Part shown: positions 35,334 to 43,208 of the stretch, piece after piece | Layout: each line of letters starts with the position of its first letter | Numbering within the stretch: position 1 is the stretch's first letter | Source of the DNA: Actinoplanes lobatus | GTDB taxonomy: Bacteria; Actinomycetota; Actinomycetes; Mycobacteriales; Micromonosporaceae | NCBI RefSeq assembly: GCF_014205215.1 | Contig: NZ_JACHNC010000001.1 | Span: 2,609,001-2,673,000, forward strand | Direction: 5' to 3' | Length of the DNA stretch: 64,000 nucleotides | Translations under genes and position numbers: made by a program | Notes under the pieces: generated by a model | What the model saw: the letters and a program-made list of their open reading frames with translations, nothing else | Database searches by the model: none | Told to the model about the DNA's origin: nothing

Positions 35334-37193
35334 GTGACGCTGGCCGTTCTGACCGCACGAATCGGCCCCGCGATCCCGGACAGAGACGCCGACCGGCTCG
35401 CCGGCGACCTGACCGGTGCGCTGCGGGCGGCCGGGATCTCGGCGGTCCACCGCCTAACCCCCGGCGACGGCGAAGCCGTCCGCCTGCGCGAGCTGGCCCG
35501 GCAGGCCCGCGAGGCGGGCATCCCCCTCCTGATCTGCGCCGACAACCTGGTCGCGCACGGCAGCCTGCTCTGGACGCTGGCCACCGAACCGGCCGGGCGC
35601 AGCACCGTACTGGTCGCCGCCGACCCGTCCGGAGAGCTCAAGGAGGACCGGGGTCGCGTCGTCGCCGCCCCGCCCGGCGGCGGGACCACGCGCTACCTGG
35701 GCGCCATGTGCGTCGCCCCCGCCGAGCTGCCGCTGCTGGAAAAGGCCGCCGACCACCCCGACATGCTGGCCGAGATGCTCGCCGACGGGTTCGTGCCGGT
35801 CGCCACCCGGGTGCGCCTGCTGCACGCCGAGCAGGTCACCACCGAGGCGGATCTGGCCGGGGCACGGGACGCGGTCGCCGCGGTGGACGAGGACGCGGCG
35901 CGCCTCCGGCTCGCCGTCAAGGAACAGGACGACTTCTTCACGACGTACGCGGTGAGCAGTTGGTCGCCGCTGGTCACCCGGGCCGCCGCCCGGCTCCGGC
36001 TGACACCCACCGCGGTGACCGGGCTGTCGGTGCTCTTCGCGGTCGCCGCGGCGCTGCTGTTCTGGCAGGCCTCCCGGGTCGCCATGGTGCTCGGCGGGGT
36101 GCTGCTCTACCTCGGGTTCGTGCTCGACTGTGTGGACGGGCAACTGGCGCGGTACACGCGAAAGTTCGACGCCTTCGGCGGCTGGCTCGACACGATGGCC
36201 GACCGGGCCAAGGAGTACGCGGTCTACGCCGGTCTGGCGGCCGGGGCCGAGCGGATCGGGCTGCCGTACGCGTGGCCGCTCGCGATCGCCGCGATCATCC
36301 TCCAGACCGCCCGGCACATGACCGACACCTGGTACGGCGCCCTGCACGACGAGGCCGCCGCCCGTCCCTCCCCGGCCGCGTCCGGTGGAGTCGGGGCGCG
36401 GCTCACCGCGGCCTCCGTCAAGGCGCAGAGCCAGCGCGGATCGGTGATCTACTGGGCCAAGCGGATCGTGGTCTTCCCGATCGGTGAGCGGTGGGCGCTG
36501 ATCGCCGTGCTGGCCGCGTTCACCGACGGCCGGGTGACGCTGGCGGCCCTGGTCGGTTTCGGTCTGCTGGCGGCGGCGTACACGCTGGCGCTGCGGTCGC
36601 TGCGGGCCCTCTCCATGCGGGTCGGGGTCCTGCACACCGTCGACACCATGCGGCACCGCGACGACGGGCCGCTGGTGCGGTCGGTGCTGAGCCGGGTGGG
36701 CGCGGGGTGGCCGCTGCCGTTCGCCGCCCTCTTCACGGTCTACGCCGTGGCCGCGGTGGCCGCGACGGCCGCCGCCGGGCCGGGCCATCGCCCGTGGGTG
36801 CTCGCCCTCGTGGTGATCCCGGTCCTGGTCTGCGGCTTCCCGGCGAGGGTGCGGCACGACGGCTCCCTGGACTGGCTGGTGCCGGCCGCTTTGAGGGCCG
36901 CCGAGTACCTCACCGTGGCCGCCGTGGGCCTCTACGGGCCGGTTCCGCCCGCCGTGGTCTTCCTGCTGCTGTTCGCCCTGGCGATGCGCCACTACGACCT
37001 GACCGCCCGGATGGAGAAGGGCGCCCCGGCGACCGGCGCCGGCGGCGCCGTCCTCGGCTGGGACGGCCGCGTCCTGCTCCTGGTGACGGTGGCCCTCCTG
37101 GGCCAGGCCACGGTCGCCGCGGTCGTCCTGACGGCCGCCGTGTTGTTCACGTTCACCCTCACCGCCGCAAAGGACTGGAAGGCGTCCCGCTGA
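35334..37193 (+). CDS. CDP-alcohol phosphatidyltransferase with extra domains (DUF5941-like)
   Basis: About 619 residues. The N-terminal 200 residues are soluble and of unclear fold. The CDP-OH-P motif D-G-x2-A-R-x8-G-x3-D-x3-D is present in DGQLARYTRKFDAFGGWLDTMAD (about residues 266-290), within a membrane domain that transfers a phospho-alcohol from CDP-diacylglycerol or CDP-alcohol. A further multi-helix C-terminal region resembles DUF5941. The start is uncertain: GTG 35334 begins the conserved frame, but GAGGAGG (35310-35316) lies 17 bases away and better suits GTG 35323, which opens only a four-codon frame (MALR) ending in TGA at 35335. Confidence 0.8.
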   Translation: MTLAVLTARIGPAIPDRDADRLAGDLTGALRAAGISAVHRLTPGDGEAVRLRELARQAREAGIPLLICADNLVAHGSLLWTLATEPAGRSTVLVAADPSGELKEDRGRVVAAPPGGGTTRYLGAMCVAPAELPLLEKAADHPDMLAEMLADGFVPVATRVRLLHAEQVTTEADLAGARDAVAAVDEDAARLRLAVKEQDDFFTTYAVSSWSPLVTRAAARLRLTPTAVTGLSVLFAVAAALLFWQASRVAMVLGGVLLYLGFVLDCVDGQLARYTRKFDAFGGWLDTMADRAKEYAVYAGLAAGAERIGLPYAWPLAIAAIILQTARHMTDTWYGALHDEAAARPSPAASGGVGARLTAASVKAQSQRGSVIYWAKRIVVFPIGERWALIAVLAAFTDGRVTLAALVGFGLLAAAYTLALRSLRALSMRVGVLHTVDTMRHRDDGPLVRSVLSRVGAGWPLPFAALFTVYAVAAVAATAAAGPGHRPWVLALVVIPVLVCGFPARVRHDGSLDWLVPAALRAAEYLTVAAVGLYGPVPPAVVFLLLFALAMRHYDLTARMEKGAPATGAGGAVLGWDGRVLLLVTVALLGQATVAAVVLTAAVLFTFTLTAAKDWKASR

Positions 37194-37204
37194 CCCGTCC
37201 CCCC

Positions 37205-37258
37205 GGCGATCTTGAACGTTTTGCCACCGTGGGCGGTGGTCAATCGTTCAAGATCGCC
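37205..37258. repeat. Palindromic repeat, copy 1
   Basis: GGCGATCTTGAACG (37205-37218) pairs exactly with 37245-37258, and an inner CCACCG/CGGTGG stem (37224-37229, 37234-37239) sits inside. It begins 11 bases after the phosphatidyltransferase stop and may also terminate that gene. Confidence 0.85.
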
Positions 37259-37310
37259 CGCGAAGCGGGGGTGAGCGCTGTTCGGCCTTCGCGTGCGGCG
37301 CTTCCAAACG

Positions 37311-37493
37311 CGATCTTGGGTGGTTGGCCACCGCCTGCGGTGGTGGGGCGTTCAAGGTCGGCGCTGGTTGCTTTTGGGGTGCTCAGGCTCCCTTTGCGGG
37401 GCGATCTTGGGTGGTTGGCCACCGCCTGCGGTGGTGGGGCGTTCAAGGTCGGCGCTGGTTGATTTGGGGAGTGCTCGGGCTCCCTTTTGGGGA
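37311..37493 (+). repeat. 91-bp tandem repeat containing palindrome copies 2 and 3
   Basis: Units start at 37311 and 37402, and a third partial unit begins at 37493. Each has a 50-base core beginning CGATCTTGGGTGG and ending GTTCAAGGTCG with the CCACCGCCTGCGGTGG stem, then a spacer with a 'GCGCTGGTTG' phrase. The cores are variants of copy 1. Confidence 0.85.
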
Positions 37494-37520
37494 GATCTTG
37501 GATGGTTGGGCACCGTCTGG

Positions 37521-37813
37521 AGTCTTCTTCTTGGGCGCCCACGGCCGAATCCGCAATCCCTCGACAGCAGGACGCGTCACTCGGAGCGATCTTGAACGAT
37601 TTGCCACCCTAGGCGGTGGTAAATCGTTCAAGATTGCACAACAGTGGCACGCAAAGTGGGCTAAACGGGCGCCTGTTTCCGGCGAAAGCCCCATTTCCGC
37701 CTAGCGCGGCGGACGGCGCCCCCATTTGGTGGTTCGCCCGACCGGGCGCTTGACGGAGAACCGCAAACACCCAAGAAGAAGACTCTCTGCGGTGGTGAAG
37801 CGTTCAAGATCGG
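37521..37813. repeat. Split repeat halves joined by a 15-bp inverted repeat
   Basis: AGTCTTCTTCTTGGG at 37521-37535 is exactly complementary to 37770-37784. The left half follows a GATCTTGGATGG...CACCG start (37493 on) and the right half precedes CTGCGGTGGTGAAG and CGTTCAAGATCGG (to 37813). Together they look like one large palindromic element opened by about 230 bases that include copy 4. Confidence 0.65.
37586..37637. repeat. Palindromic repeat, copy 4
   Basis: Two 23-base arms, 37586-37608 and 37615-37637, are complementary with only two mismatches around a six-base loop. The outer sequence is GATCTTGAACG as in copy 1. Confidence 0.85.
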
Positions 37814-37950
37814 GGCGGGTGGGAGCTGGGCCACCGATCTATGCCCGGCGGGCGCGGTGCGGGCGCGCGTGGCAATTGATCGCGGGGCTTGGCGGGGCGA
37901 GAAAGTGCTTTTGTGGGCTTGTGTCGCGTACCGATGAAAAATGTTTTTTC

Positions 37951-37964
37951 TGTGCACGTGCACA
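37951..37964. promoter_or_regulatory. 14-bp perfect palindrome, possible operator
   Basis: TGTGCACGTGCACA is its own complement. It lies 160 bases before the ABC ATPase start in a lower-GC stretch, as expected for a LacI- or similar repressor site controlling the sugar block. The factor is unknown. Confidence 0.45.
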
Positions 37965-38123
37965 TGAGAGATCCGGAAAACGTGTGATCTCCGTAATCGA
38001 TTGATCACTATGTGCAAATGGCACGTTCGCCCGATGGTGAAGCATCGATGCCACTCGCAGAGTCAGTACCCGATCGCCGACCGTCGTGGGATCGGGATCA
38101 CAGTCGATAGCGGGAGGTTGACG

Positions 38124-39401
38124 GTGTCCACCGTCGTGCTGAAAGACGTCACCAAGATCTGGCCAGACGGCACCACTGCCGTCGACAACGTCAGCCTGGA
38201 TGTGCAGGACGGCGAGTTCATGGTCCTGCTCGGGCCTTCGGGCTGCGGAAAGTCGACCGTGCTGCGGATGATCGCCGGGCTGGAGGATCCCACGCGGGGG
38301 GACATCCTCCTCAACGGCGAGCCGGTTCTGGAGCTGCCGCCGCGGGACCGCAGCATCGCGATGGTGTTTCAGGATTTCGCGCTCTATCCGCACATGACCG
38401 TCTCGGAGAACATCGGTTTCCCGCTGAAGCTGTCCGGTATCGAGCCGGCGCCGCGGCAGGAGCGGGTGGACGCGATCGCCGGCGCGCTCGGCATCGGCGA
38501 GGTTCTGGCGCGGCGGCCGAGTCAGCTCTCCGGCGGTCAGCGGCAGCGGGTCGCGATGGGCCGCGCCATGGTGCGCCGACCAGGCATCTTCCTGATGGAC
38601 GAGCCATTGTCCAACCTCGACAGCGGACTCCGCGCCGAGTTGCGCGCCGAGATCACGAGCATGACTCGTGAGCTGGGTGTGACGACCATGTACGTGACCC
38701 ACGACCAGGCCGAGGCGCTGACCATGGCGGACCGCGTCGCGATCATGCGCAAGGGCGTGCTCCAGGACGTCGGCACGCCGACCGAGGTGTACCGGCGCCC
38801 GGCCACCCTGTACGTCGCCGCCTTCCTGGGCTCACCCAAGATGAACCTGCTCGAGGCCGCGGTCTACGTGCACCTGGAGCAGTACATCGCGCTGAGCTTC
38901 GGCGAGCAGACGCTCTACATGCCGTGGAACGACCCACGCGCCCGGGCGGTGGCCCGCTACCACGGCGAGCGGATCGTGGTCGGCATCCGGGCCGAGGCGC
39001 TCACCCCGGTCACCCCGGACACGCAGGGGCCCGTCTTCCAGGGGCGGATCCGCTACCTGGAGCACCACGGGCACGAGTCGCTGGCGTACCTGGACATCGG
39101 CGCCACGGCGATCGTGGTGGACGAGATGAGCGGCCCGGTCGCCGAGACCCGGACCGGCGGCGGGTTCAGGAAGGCACTGCAACGTCTGGCCGGCCAGACG
39201 TCGGAGCCGGTGGCCCCGCAGGGCCGTGTCGGTGTGCTGAGCGAGTTGGGCAAGCATCACCGCAAGCCGGCCGAGCTGGCGGTGCGCCTGGCGCCGTACC
39301 CGGCGATCGGTCCCGGTCATCCGCTGGCCGTGTCGGTGCGGATGGACGCCGTGCACTTCTTCGACGAGCGGGGTGACCGGATCGATGTCGGCTGGCGATG
39401 A
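38124..39401 (+). CDS. Sugar ABC transporter ATP-binding protein (MsmK/UgpC type)
   Basis: 425 residues. GTG 38124 follows GGGAGG with six-base spacing. Walker A is GPSGCGKST (37-45), the signature LSGGQRQR starts near 135 and Walker B is IFLMDEP near 155-161. The C-terminal TOBE regulatory region is unusual: about 50 residues (RTGGGFRKALQRLAGQ ... SELGKHHRKPAEL) are inserted into it. In many actinomycetes one such ATPase serves several sugar importers, and no permease or binding-protein gene is adjacent here, so it may be shared. It heads the disaccharide-use block. Confidence 0.9.
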   Translation: MSTVVLKDVTKIWPDGTTAVDNVSLDVQDGEFMVLLGPSGCGKSTVLRMIAGLEDPTRGDILLNGEPVLELPPRDRSIAMVFQDFALYPHMTVSENIGFPLKLSGIEPAPRQERVDAIAGALGIGEVLARRPSQLSGGQRQRVAMGRAMVRRPGIFLMDEPLSNLDSGLRAELRAEITSMTRELGVTTMYVTHDQAEALTMADRVAIMRKGVLQDVGTPTEVYRRPATLYVAAFLGSPKMNLLEAAVYVHLEQYIALSFGEQTLYMPWNDPRARAVARYHGERIVVGIRAEALTPVTPDTQGPVFQGRIRYLEHHGHESLAYLDIGATAIVVDEMSGPVAETRTGGGFRKALQRLAGQTSEPVAPQGRVGVLSELGKHHRKPAELAVRLAPYPAIGPGHPLAVSVRMDAVHFFDERGDRIDVGWR

Positions 39402-39506
39402 CCGGGGGTCCCGCGCCACTTCCGGGCGCGTTCGCGGATGCCTCCCGCTACCGGTCGGCCACAGCGCGTAGGCTGCTTCACGGTGGAGGAAAGGAACGGC
39501 CAGGGC

Positions 39507-39941
39507 GTGCGCGCGGCCTCCGTCCCCTCGCGGGCGTGGCCGGTGCCGCTGGACCGCGCCTTCGGCCGGGACGACATCACGATCCTGCGGCACGAGATCA
39601 CCCGGTTGCTGGGCGCCGCCGGGCTCGCCGGCGACCGCCTGGACGGCTTCGTGCTGGCCGTCAACGAAGTGATCACCAACGTGGTGCTGCACGCGGGTGG
39701 GCAGGGCCGGGTCGTGCTGCGGATCGACGGCGGCTCGGTGTGGTGCGTGGTCACCGACGCCGGCCCGGGCATCCCGGGCGCCTATCTGGACCGCGTGCGT
39801 ACGCCGGGGACGTTCGAGGTCGGTGGCCGGGGCCTCTGGCTGGCCCATCAGCTCTGCGACGAGGTCACGACGGCCACCGGGCCGATCGGTACCTCGATCG
39901 GCCTACGTATCGATCTGGATGTCGTGCCGGATCCCCGCTGA
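39507..39941 (+). CDS. ATP-binding regulatory protein (HATPase_c, RsbW/SpoIIAB-like)
   Basis: About 144 residues. The Bergerat ATP-binding fold of anti-sigma kinases: N box LAVNEVITNVVLHAGG, G1 DAGPGIPGAYL, G2 GGRGLWLAHQLCDEV. There is no phosphoacceptor or sensor domain. In actinomycetes such small proteins usually bind an anti-anti-sigma factor or sigma factor. GTG 39507 is chosen with AAAGGA upstream; GTG 39483 is possible. Its place in a sugar block may be chance or may indicate control of these genes. Confidence 0.8.
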   Translation: MRAASVPSRAWPVPLDRAFGRDDITILRHEITRLLGAAGLAGDRLDGFVLAVNEVITNVVLHAGGQGRVVLRIDGGSVWCVVTDAGPGIPGAYLDRVRTPGTFEVGGRGLWLAHQLCDEVTTATGPIGTSIGLRIDLDVVPDPR

Positions 39942-40032
39942 AACAGCAGCTAGAACCCCTTGTGAAACATCGTGGAAATGTGAAGACGCCCTTCCGCGCT
40001 CCTCGTGGATCGCGTCCGGCTACATTGGGCGC

Positions 40033-40767
40033 GTGCTCGGACTTCCTTCACAGGTGACCGCTTGCCTTTTCGATCTTGACGGCGTGCTGACGCAGACCGC
40101 GCTCGTGCACAGCGCCGCATGGAAACAGACGTTCGATACGTTCCTGGAATCGTGGGCGGAAAGTCATGATCAACTTTTCGTCCCGTTCGATTCCGGCGTC
40201 GACTATCACCGGTATGTCGACGGCCGTCAGCGTGCCGACGGTGTCCGTACCTTCCTGGCGTCCCGGGGCATCACCCTGCCCGAGGGCGACCCGGACGACA
40301 CCCCCGATCGGGAGACCGTCAACGGCATCGGCAATCGCAAGAACGTGCTCGTGCTACAGAAGATCCAAGAAGGCGCCGTCCAGGTCTACCCCGGATCGGT
40401 GGAGTACCTGAGGGCCGCCAGGGCCGCCGGTCTACGCCGTGCGGTCGTGTCGGCGAGCGCCAACTGCAAGGACGTCCTGGAGGCGGCCGGGATCGCCGAC
40501 CTCCTGGAGGCCCGGGTGGACGGCGTCGTCGCGCGTGAGCTGGGCCTGCCCGGCAAGCCCGCGCCGGACACCTTCCTCAAGGGCGCCGAGTTGCTCGGCC
40601 TCGACCCGGCGAACTGTGCCGTGTTCGAGGACGCCCAGGCGGGCGTGGCCGCCGGCCGGGCCGGTGGCTTCGGCATCGTGATCGGCGTGGACCGGGTAGG
40701 CCAGGCCGATGCGCTGCGGGAACACGGCGCCGACGTCGTGGTGCAAGATCTCAAAGACCTCCTCTGA
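40033..40767 (+). CDS. Beta-phosphoglucomutase-like HAD hydrolase
   Basis: 244 residues. Nucleophile motif FDLDGVLTQT (Asp14, Asp16), a helical cap (GVDYHRYVDGRQRADGVRTFLASRG), KPAPDTFLKGAELL with the conserved Lys, and FEDAQAGVAAGRAGGF for Mg binding. These fit beta-phosphoglucomutase, which turns beta-glucose 1-phosphate into glucose 6-phosphate. That is the expected partner of the GH65 phosphorylase 23 bases downstream. The start is GTG 40033, or possibly GTG 40054. Confidence 0.88.
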   Translation: MLGLPSQVTACLFDLDGVLTQTALVHSAAWKQTFDTFLESWAESHDQLFVPFDSGVDYHRYVDGRQRADGVRTFLASRGITLPEGDPDDTPDRETVNGIGNRKNVLVLQKIQEGAVQVYPGSVEYLRAARAAGLRRAVVSASANCKDVLEAAGIADLLEARVDGVVARELGLPGKPAPDTFLKGAELLGLDPANCAVFEDAQAGVAAGRAGGFGIVIGVDRVGQADALREHGADVVVQDLKDLL

Positions 40768-40790
40768 AATCAGTTACGAGAGGCACGACC

Positions 40791-43154
40791 GTGATCCGTG
40801 AACGGGCTTATCCCGTCGACCCTTGGCATATCCGGGAGACCCGGCTCGACCTGGACCTGCTGGCCCAGTCCGAGTCGGTATTCGCTCTCTCGAACGGCCA
40901 TATCGGGATACGCGGAAACCTGGACGAGGGCGAGCCGCACGGCCTTCCGGGCAGCTATCTGAACTCGTTCTATGAGCTGCGGCCGCTGCCGCACGCCGAG
41001 GCGGGCTACGGCTTTCCCGAGTCCGGCCAGACCATGGTCAACGTCACCAACGCCAAGCTGATGCGGCTGCTCGTCAACGACGAGCCGTTCGACGTCCGGT
41101 ACGGCGAGCTGCGCTCCCACGAGCGCTGCCTCGACCTGCGGGCCGGCCTGCTGGAGCGGATCGTCGAGTGGGTGTCCCCGTCCGGCCAGGGCATCCGGGT
41201 GCGGACCGTCCGGCTGGTCTCGTTCACCCAGCGCGCGGTCGTGGCCTTCCTGTACGAGGTGGAGCCCCTGGAGACCTCGGCCCGGCTGATCCTGCAATCC
41301 GAGCTGGTGGCGAACGAGCAGCTGCCGCCGATGAGCAAGGACCCGCGGGTGGCCGCCGTGCTCGACCGCCCGCTGCTGGCCGAGGAGATGATGGAGCAGC
41401 CCACCGGCGGCATCCTGATCCACCGCACCAAGGCCAGTGACCTGCGGATGGCCGCGGCCATGGAGCACCTGGTCGAGACCCCGGGCCGGCACGCCATCAC
41501 CACCGAGGGCCACCCGGACTGGCTGCGCACCACGGTCGCCTGCCGTCTGGAGCCCGGGCAGAAGCTGCGGGTGGTCAAGCTGGCGGCGTACGGGTGGTCC
41601 AGCATGCGCTCGCTGCCCGCCCTGCGCGACCAGGTCGGGGCGGCTCTGGCCAGCGCCCGGCTGGACGGCTGGGACGGTCTGGTCCAGCAGCAGCAGGACT
41701 ACCTGGACGCGTTCTGGGACCACTCGGACGTTCAGGTCGAGGGCGACCCGGAGGTGCAGCAGGCGGTTCGGTTCGGCCTCTTCCACACGCTCCAGGCCGG
41801 CGCCCGGGCGGAGCAGCGGCCGATCGGCTCCAAGGGCCTGACCGGCCCCGGCTACGACGGCCACACGTTCTGGGACGCCGAGACGTTCGTGCTGCCGGCG
41901 CTCACCTACACCCAGCCCTCCGCGGCGGCCGACGTGCTGCGCTGGCGGCACTCGACGCTGGACCTGGCCCGGGAACGGGCGCAGACGCTCGGGCTGTCGG
42001 GGGCGGCCTTCCCGTGGCGGACCATCCGCGGCCAGGAGTGTTCGGGCTACTGGCCGGCCGGCACCGCGGGCTTCCACATCGCCGCCGACATCGCCGACGC
42101 GGTCCGCCGCTACGTGCAGGCCACCGGGGACTTCGACTTCGAGCGTGAGGTCGGCCTGGAGCTGCTCGTGGAGACGGCGCGGCTGTGGCGGTCGCTGGGC
42201 CACCACGACCGGCACGGGCGGTTCCACATCGACGGCGTCACCGGGCCGGACGAGTACACCGCCGTGGTGAACGACAACATCTACACCAACCTGATGGCGC
42301 AGCAGAACCTGATGGCCGCCGTCGACGCCTGCCAGCGGCACCCGGACCTGGCCCGCGGTTTCGGGGTCAACGACGAGGAGGCGGCCTCCTGGCGGGACGC
42401 GGCGGCTGCCGTGCACGTCCCGTACGACAAGGAGCTGGGCGTCCACCAGCAGTGCGAGGGCTTCACCCGGCTCCAGGAGTGGGACTTCGAGGGCACCCCG
42501 CCGGAGGGCTACCCGCTGCTGCTCAACTACCCGTACTTCGACCTGTACCGCAAGCAGGTGGTCAAGCAGGCCGACCTGGTGATGGCGATGTACATCCGGG
42601 GCGACGCGTTCACCCCGGAGGAGAAGGCGCGCAACTTCGCCTACTACGACGCCCGTACCGTCCGGGACTCGTCGCTGTCGGCCTGCATCCAGGCGGTCAT
42701 GGCGGCCGAGACCGGGCATCTCGAGCTGGCGCACGACTATCTGGGCGAGGCCGCCCTGATGGACCTGCACGACCTGCACCGGAACGCGCGGGACGGCGTG
42801 CACGTGGCGTCGCTGGCCGGCTCCTGGATCGCGCTGGTCGCCGGCCTCGGCGGCATGCGGGACTTCAACGGCCAGCTGAGCTTCGCGCCGCGACTGCCCA
42901 GCCGGATCAACAGTCTGGAGTTCTCGCTGCTCTGGCGGGGTCTGCGGCTGCGCGTCAACGTGACCTCCGAAGAGGTGACCTACTCGCTGCGCAACGGCGG
43001 CGGGCAGGCCCGGCTCACGCTGATCCACCACGGCAAGGAGCTCGAGGTGACCCAGGTGCGACCGGTCACCATGCCGATTCCGGCCGCGGTGCCGCCGGGC
43101 CCGGCACCGGCCCAGCCGCACGGCCGCGCTCCGGTCCGGCGCGCGGTTCACTGA
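40791..43154 (+). CDS. Glycoside hydrolase family 65 (trehalose/maltose/kojibiose phosphorylase type)
   Basis: 787 residues, typical for the family. It phosphorolyses an alpha-glucosidic disaccharide to beta-glucose 1-phosphate and glucose. The N-terminal beta-sandwich begins DPWHIRETRLDLDLLAQSESVFALSNGHIGIRGNLDEGE; the (alpha/alpha)6 barrel carries the general acid Glu488 in GVTGPDEYTAVVNDN and KQADLVMAMYIRGD, near the phosphate site. The GTG has GAGAGG eight bases upstream. Maltose, trehalose or kojibiose cannot be told apart from this sequence by eye. Linked to beta-phosphoglucomutase. Confidence 0.92.
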   Translation: MIRERAYPVDPWHIRETRLDLDLLAQSESVFALSNGHIGIRGNLDEGEPHGLPGSYLNSFYELRPLPHAEAGYGFPESGQTMVNVTNAKLMRLLVNDEPFDVRYGELRSHERCLDLRAGLLERIVEWVSPSGQGIRVRTVRLVSFTQRAVVAFLYEVEPLETSARLILQSELVANEQLPPMSKDPRVAAVLDRPLLAEEMMEQPTGGILIHRTKASDLRMAAAMEHLVETPGRHAITTEGHPDWLRTTVACRLEPGQKLRVVKLAAYGWSSMRSLPALRDQVGAALASARLDGWDGLVQQQQDYLDAFWDHSDVQVEGDPEVQQAVRFGLFHTLQAGARAEQRPIGSKGLTGPGYDGHTFWDAETFVLPALTYTQPSAAADVLRWRHSTLDLARERAQTLGLSGAAFPWRTIRGQECSGYWPAGTAGFHIAADIADAVRRYVQATGDFDFEREVGLELLVETARLWRSLGHHDRHGRFHIDGVTGPDEYTAVVNDNIYTNLMAQQNLMAAVDACQRHPDLARGFGVNDEEAASWRDAAAAVHVPYDKELGVHQQCEGFTRLQEWDFEGTPPEGYPLLLNYPYFDLYRKQVVKQADLVMAMYIRGDAFTPEEKARNFAYYDARTVRDSSLSACIQAVMAAETGHLELAHDYLGEAALMDLHDLHRNARDGVHVASLAGSWIALVAGLGGMRDFNGQLSFAPRLPSRINSLEFSLLWRGLRLRVNVTSEEVTYSLRNGGGQARLTLIHHGKELEVTQVRPVTMPIPAAVPPGPAPAQPHGRAPVRRAVH

Positions 43155-43163
43155 GCACATGAA

Positions 43164-43195
43164 AACGGCCCCCGCCCGGATGGGCGGGGGCCGTT
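43164..43195. terminator. Bidirectional terminator
   Basis: AACGGCCCCCGCCC (43164-43177) and its exact complement (43182-43195) enclose a GGAT loop, with A bases before and T bases after. It lies between the GH65 stop and the end of the convergent M15-like gene. Confidence 0.9.
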
Positions 43196-43208
43196 CTCGT
43201 GAAGTCCG

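Larger units (their letters stand above)
37194..38123. other. 930-base gene-free region rich in palindromic repeats
   Basis: No credible gene is present: the open frames here are short, overlap hairpins and show no conserved motif. The left two-thirds holds a family of palindromic repeats listed separately. The right part (about 37900-38100) is less GC-rich, with palindromes TGTGCACGTGCACA (37951-37964) and GCATCGATGC (38043-38052), and probably carries the promoter and operators of the ABC ATPase gene. Confidence 0.7.

Noticed and set aside
37205..37640. CRISPR array
   Set aside because: The repeats are unequal, palindromic and irregularly spaced, one pair is tandem with conserved spacers, and no cas gene is present.
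37293..37704. Overlapping frames of 100-126 codons within the repeat region
   Set aside because: They are built from tandem palindromic repeats, lack ribosome sites and have no recognisable protein motif.
39398..40057. A 219-codon frame starting at the ABC ATPase stop (ATGA overlap)
   Set aside because: The overlap is tempting, but the text is Arg/Gly-rich shadow of the HATPase gene, whose N, G1 and G2 boxes are clear in the other frame.
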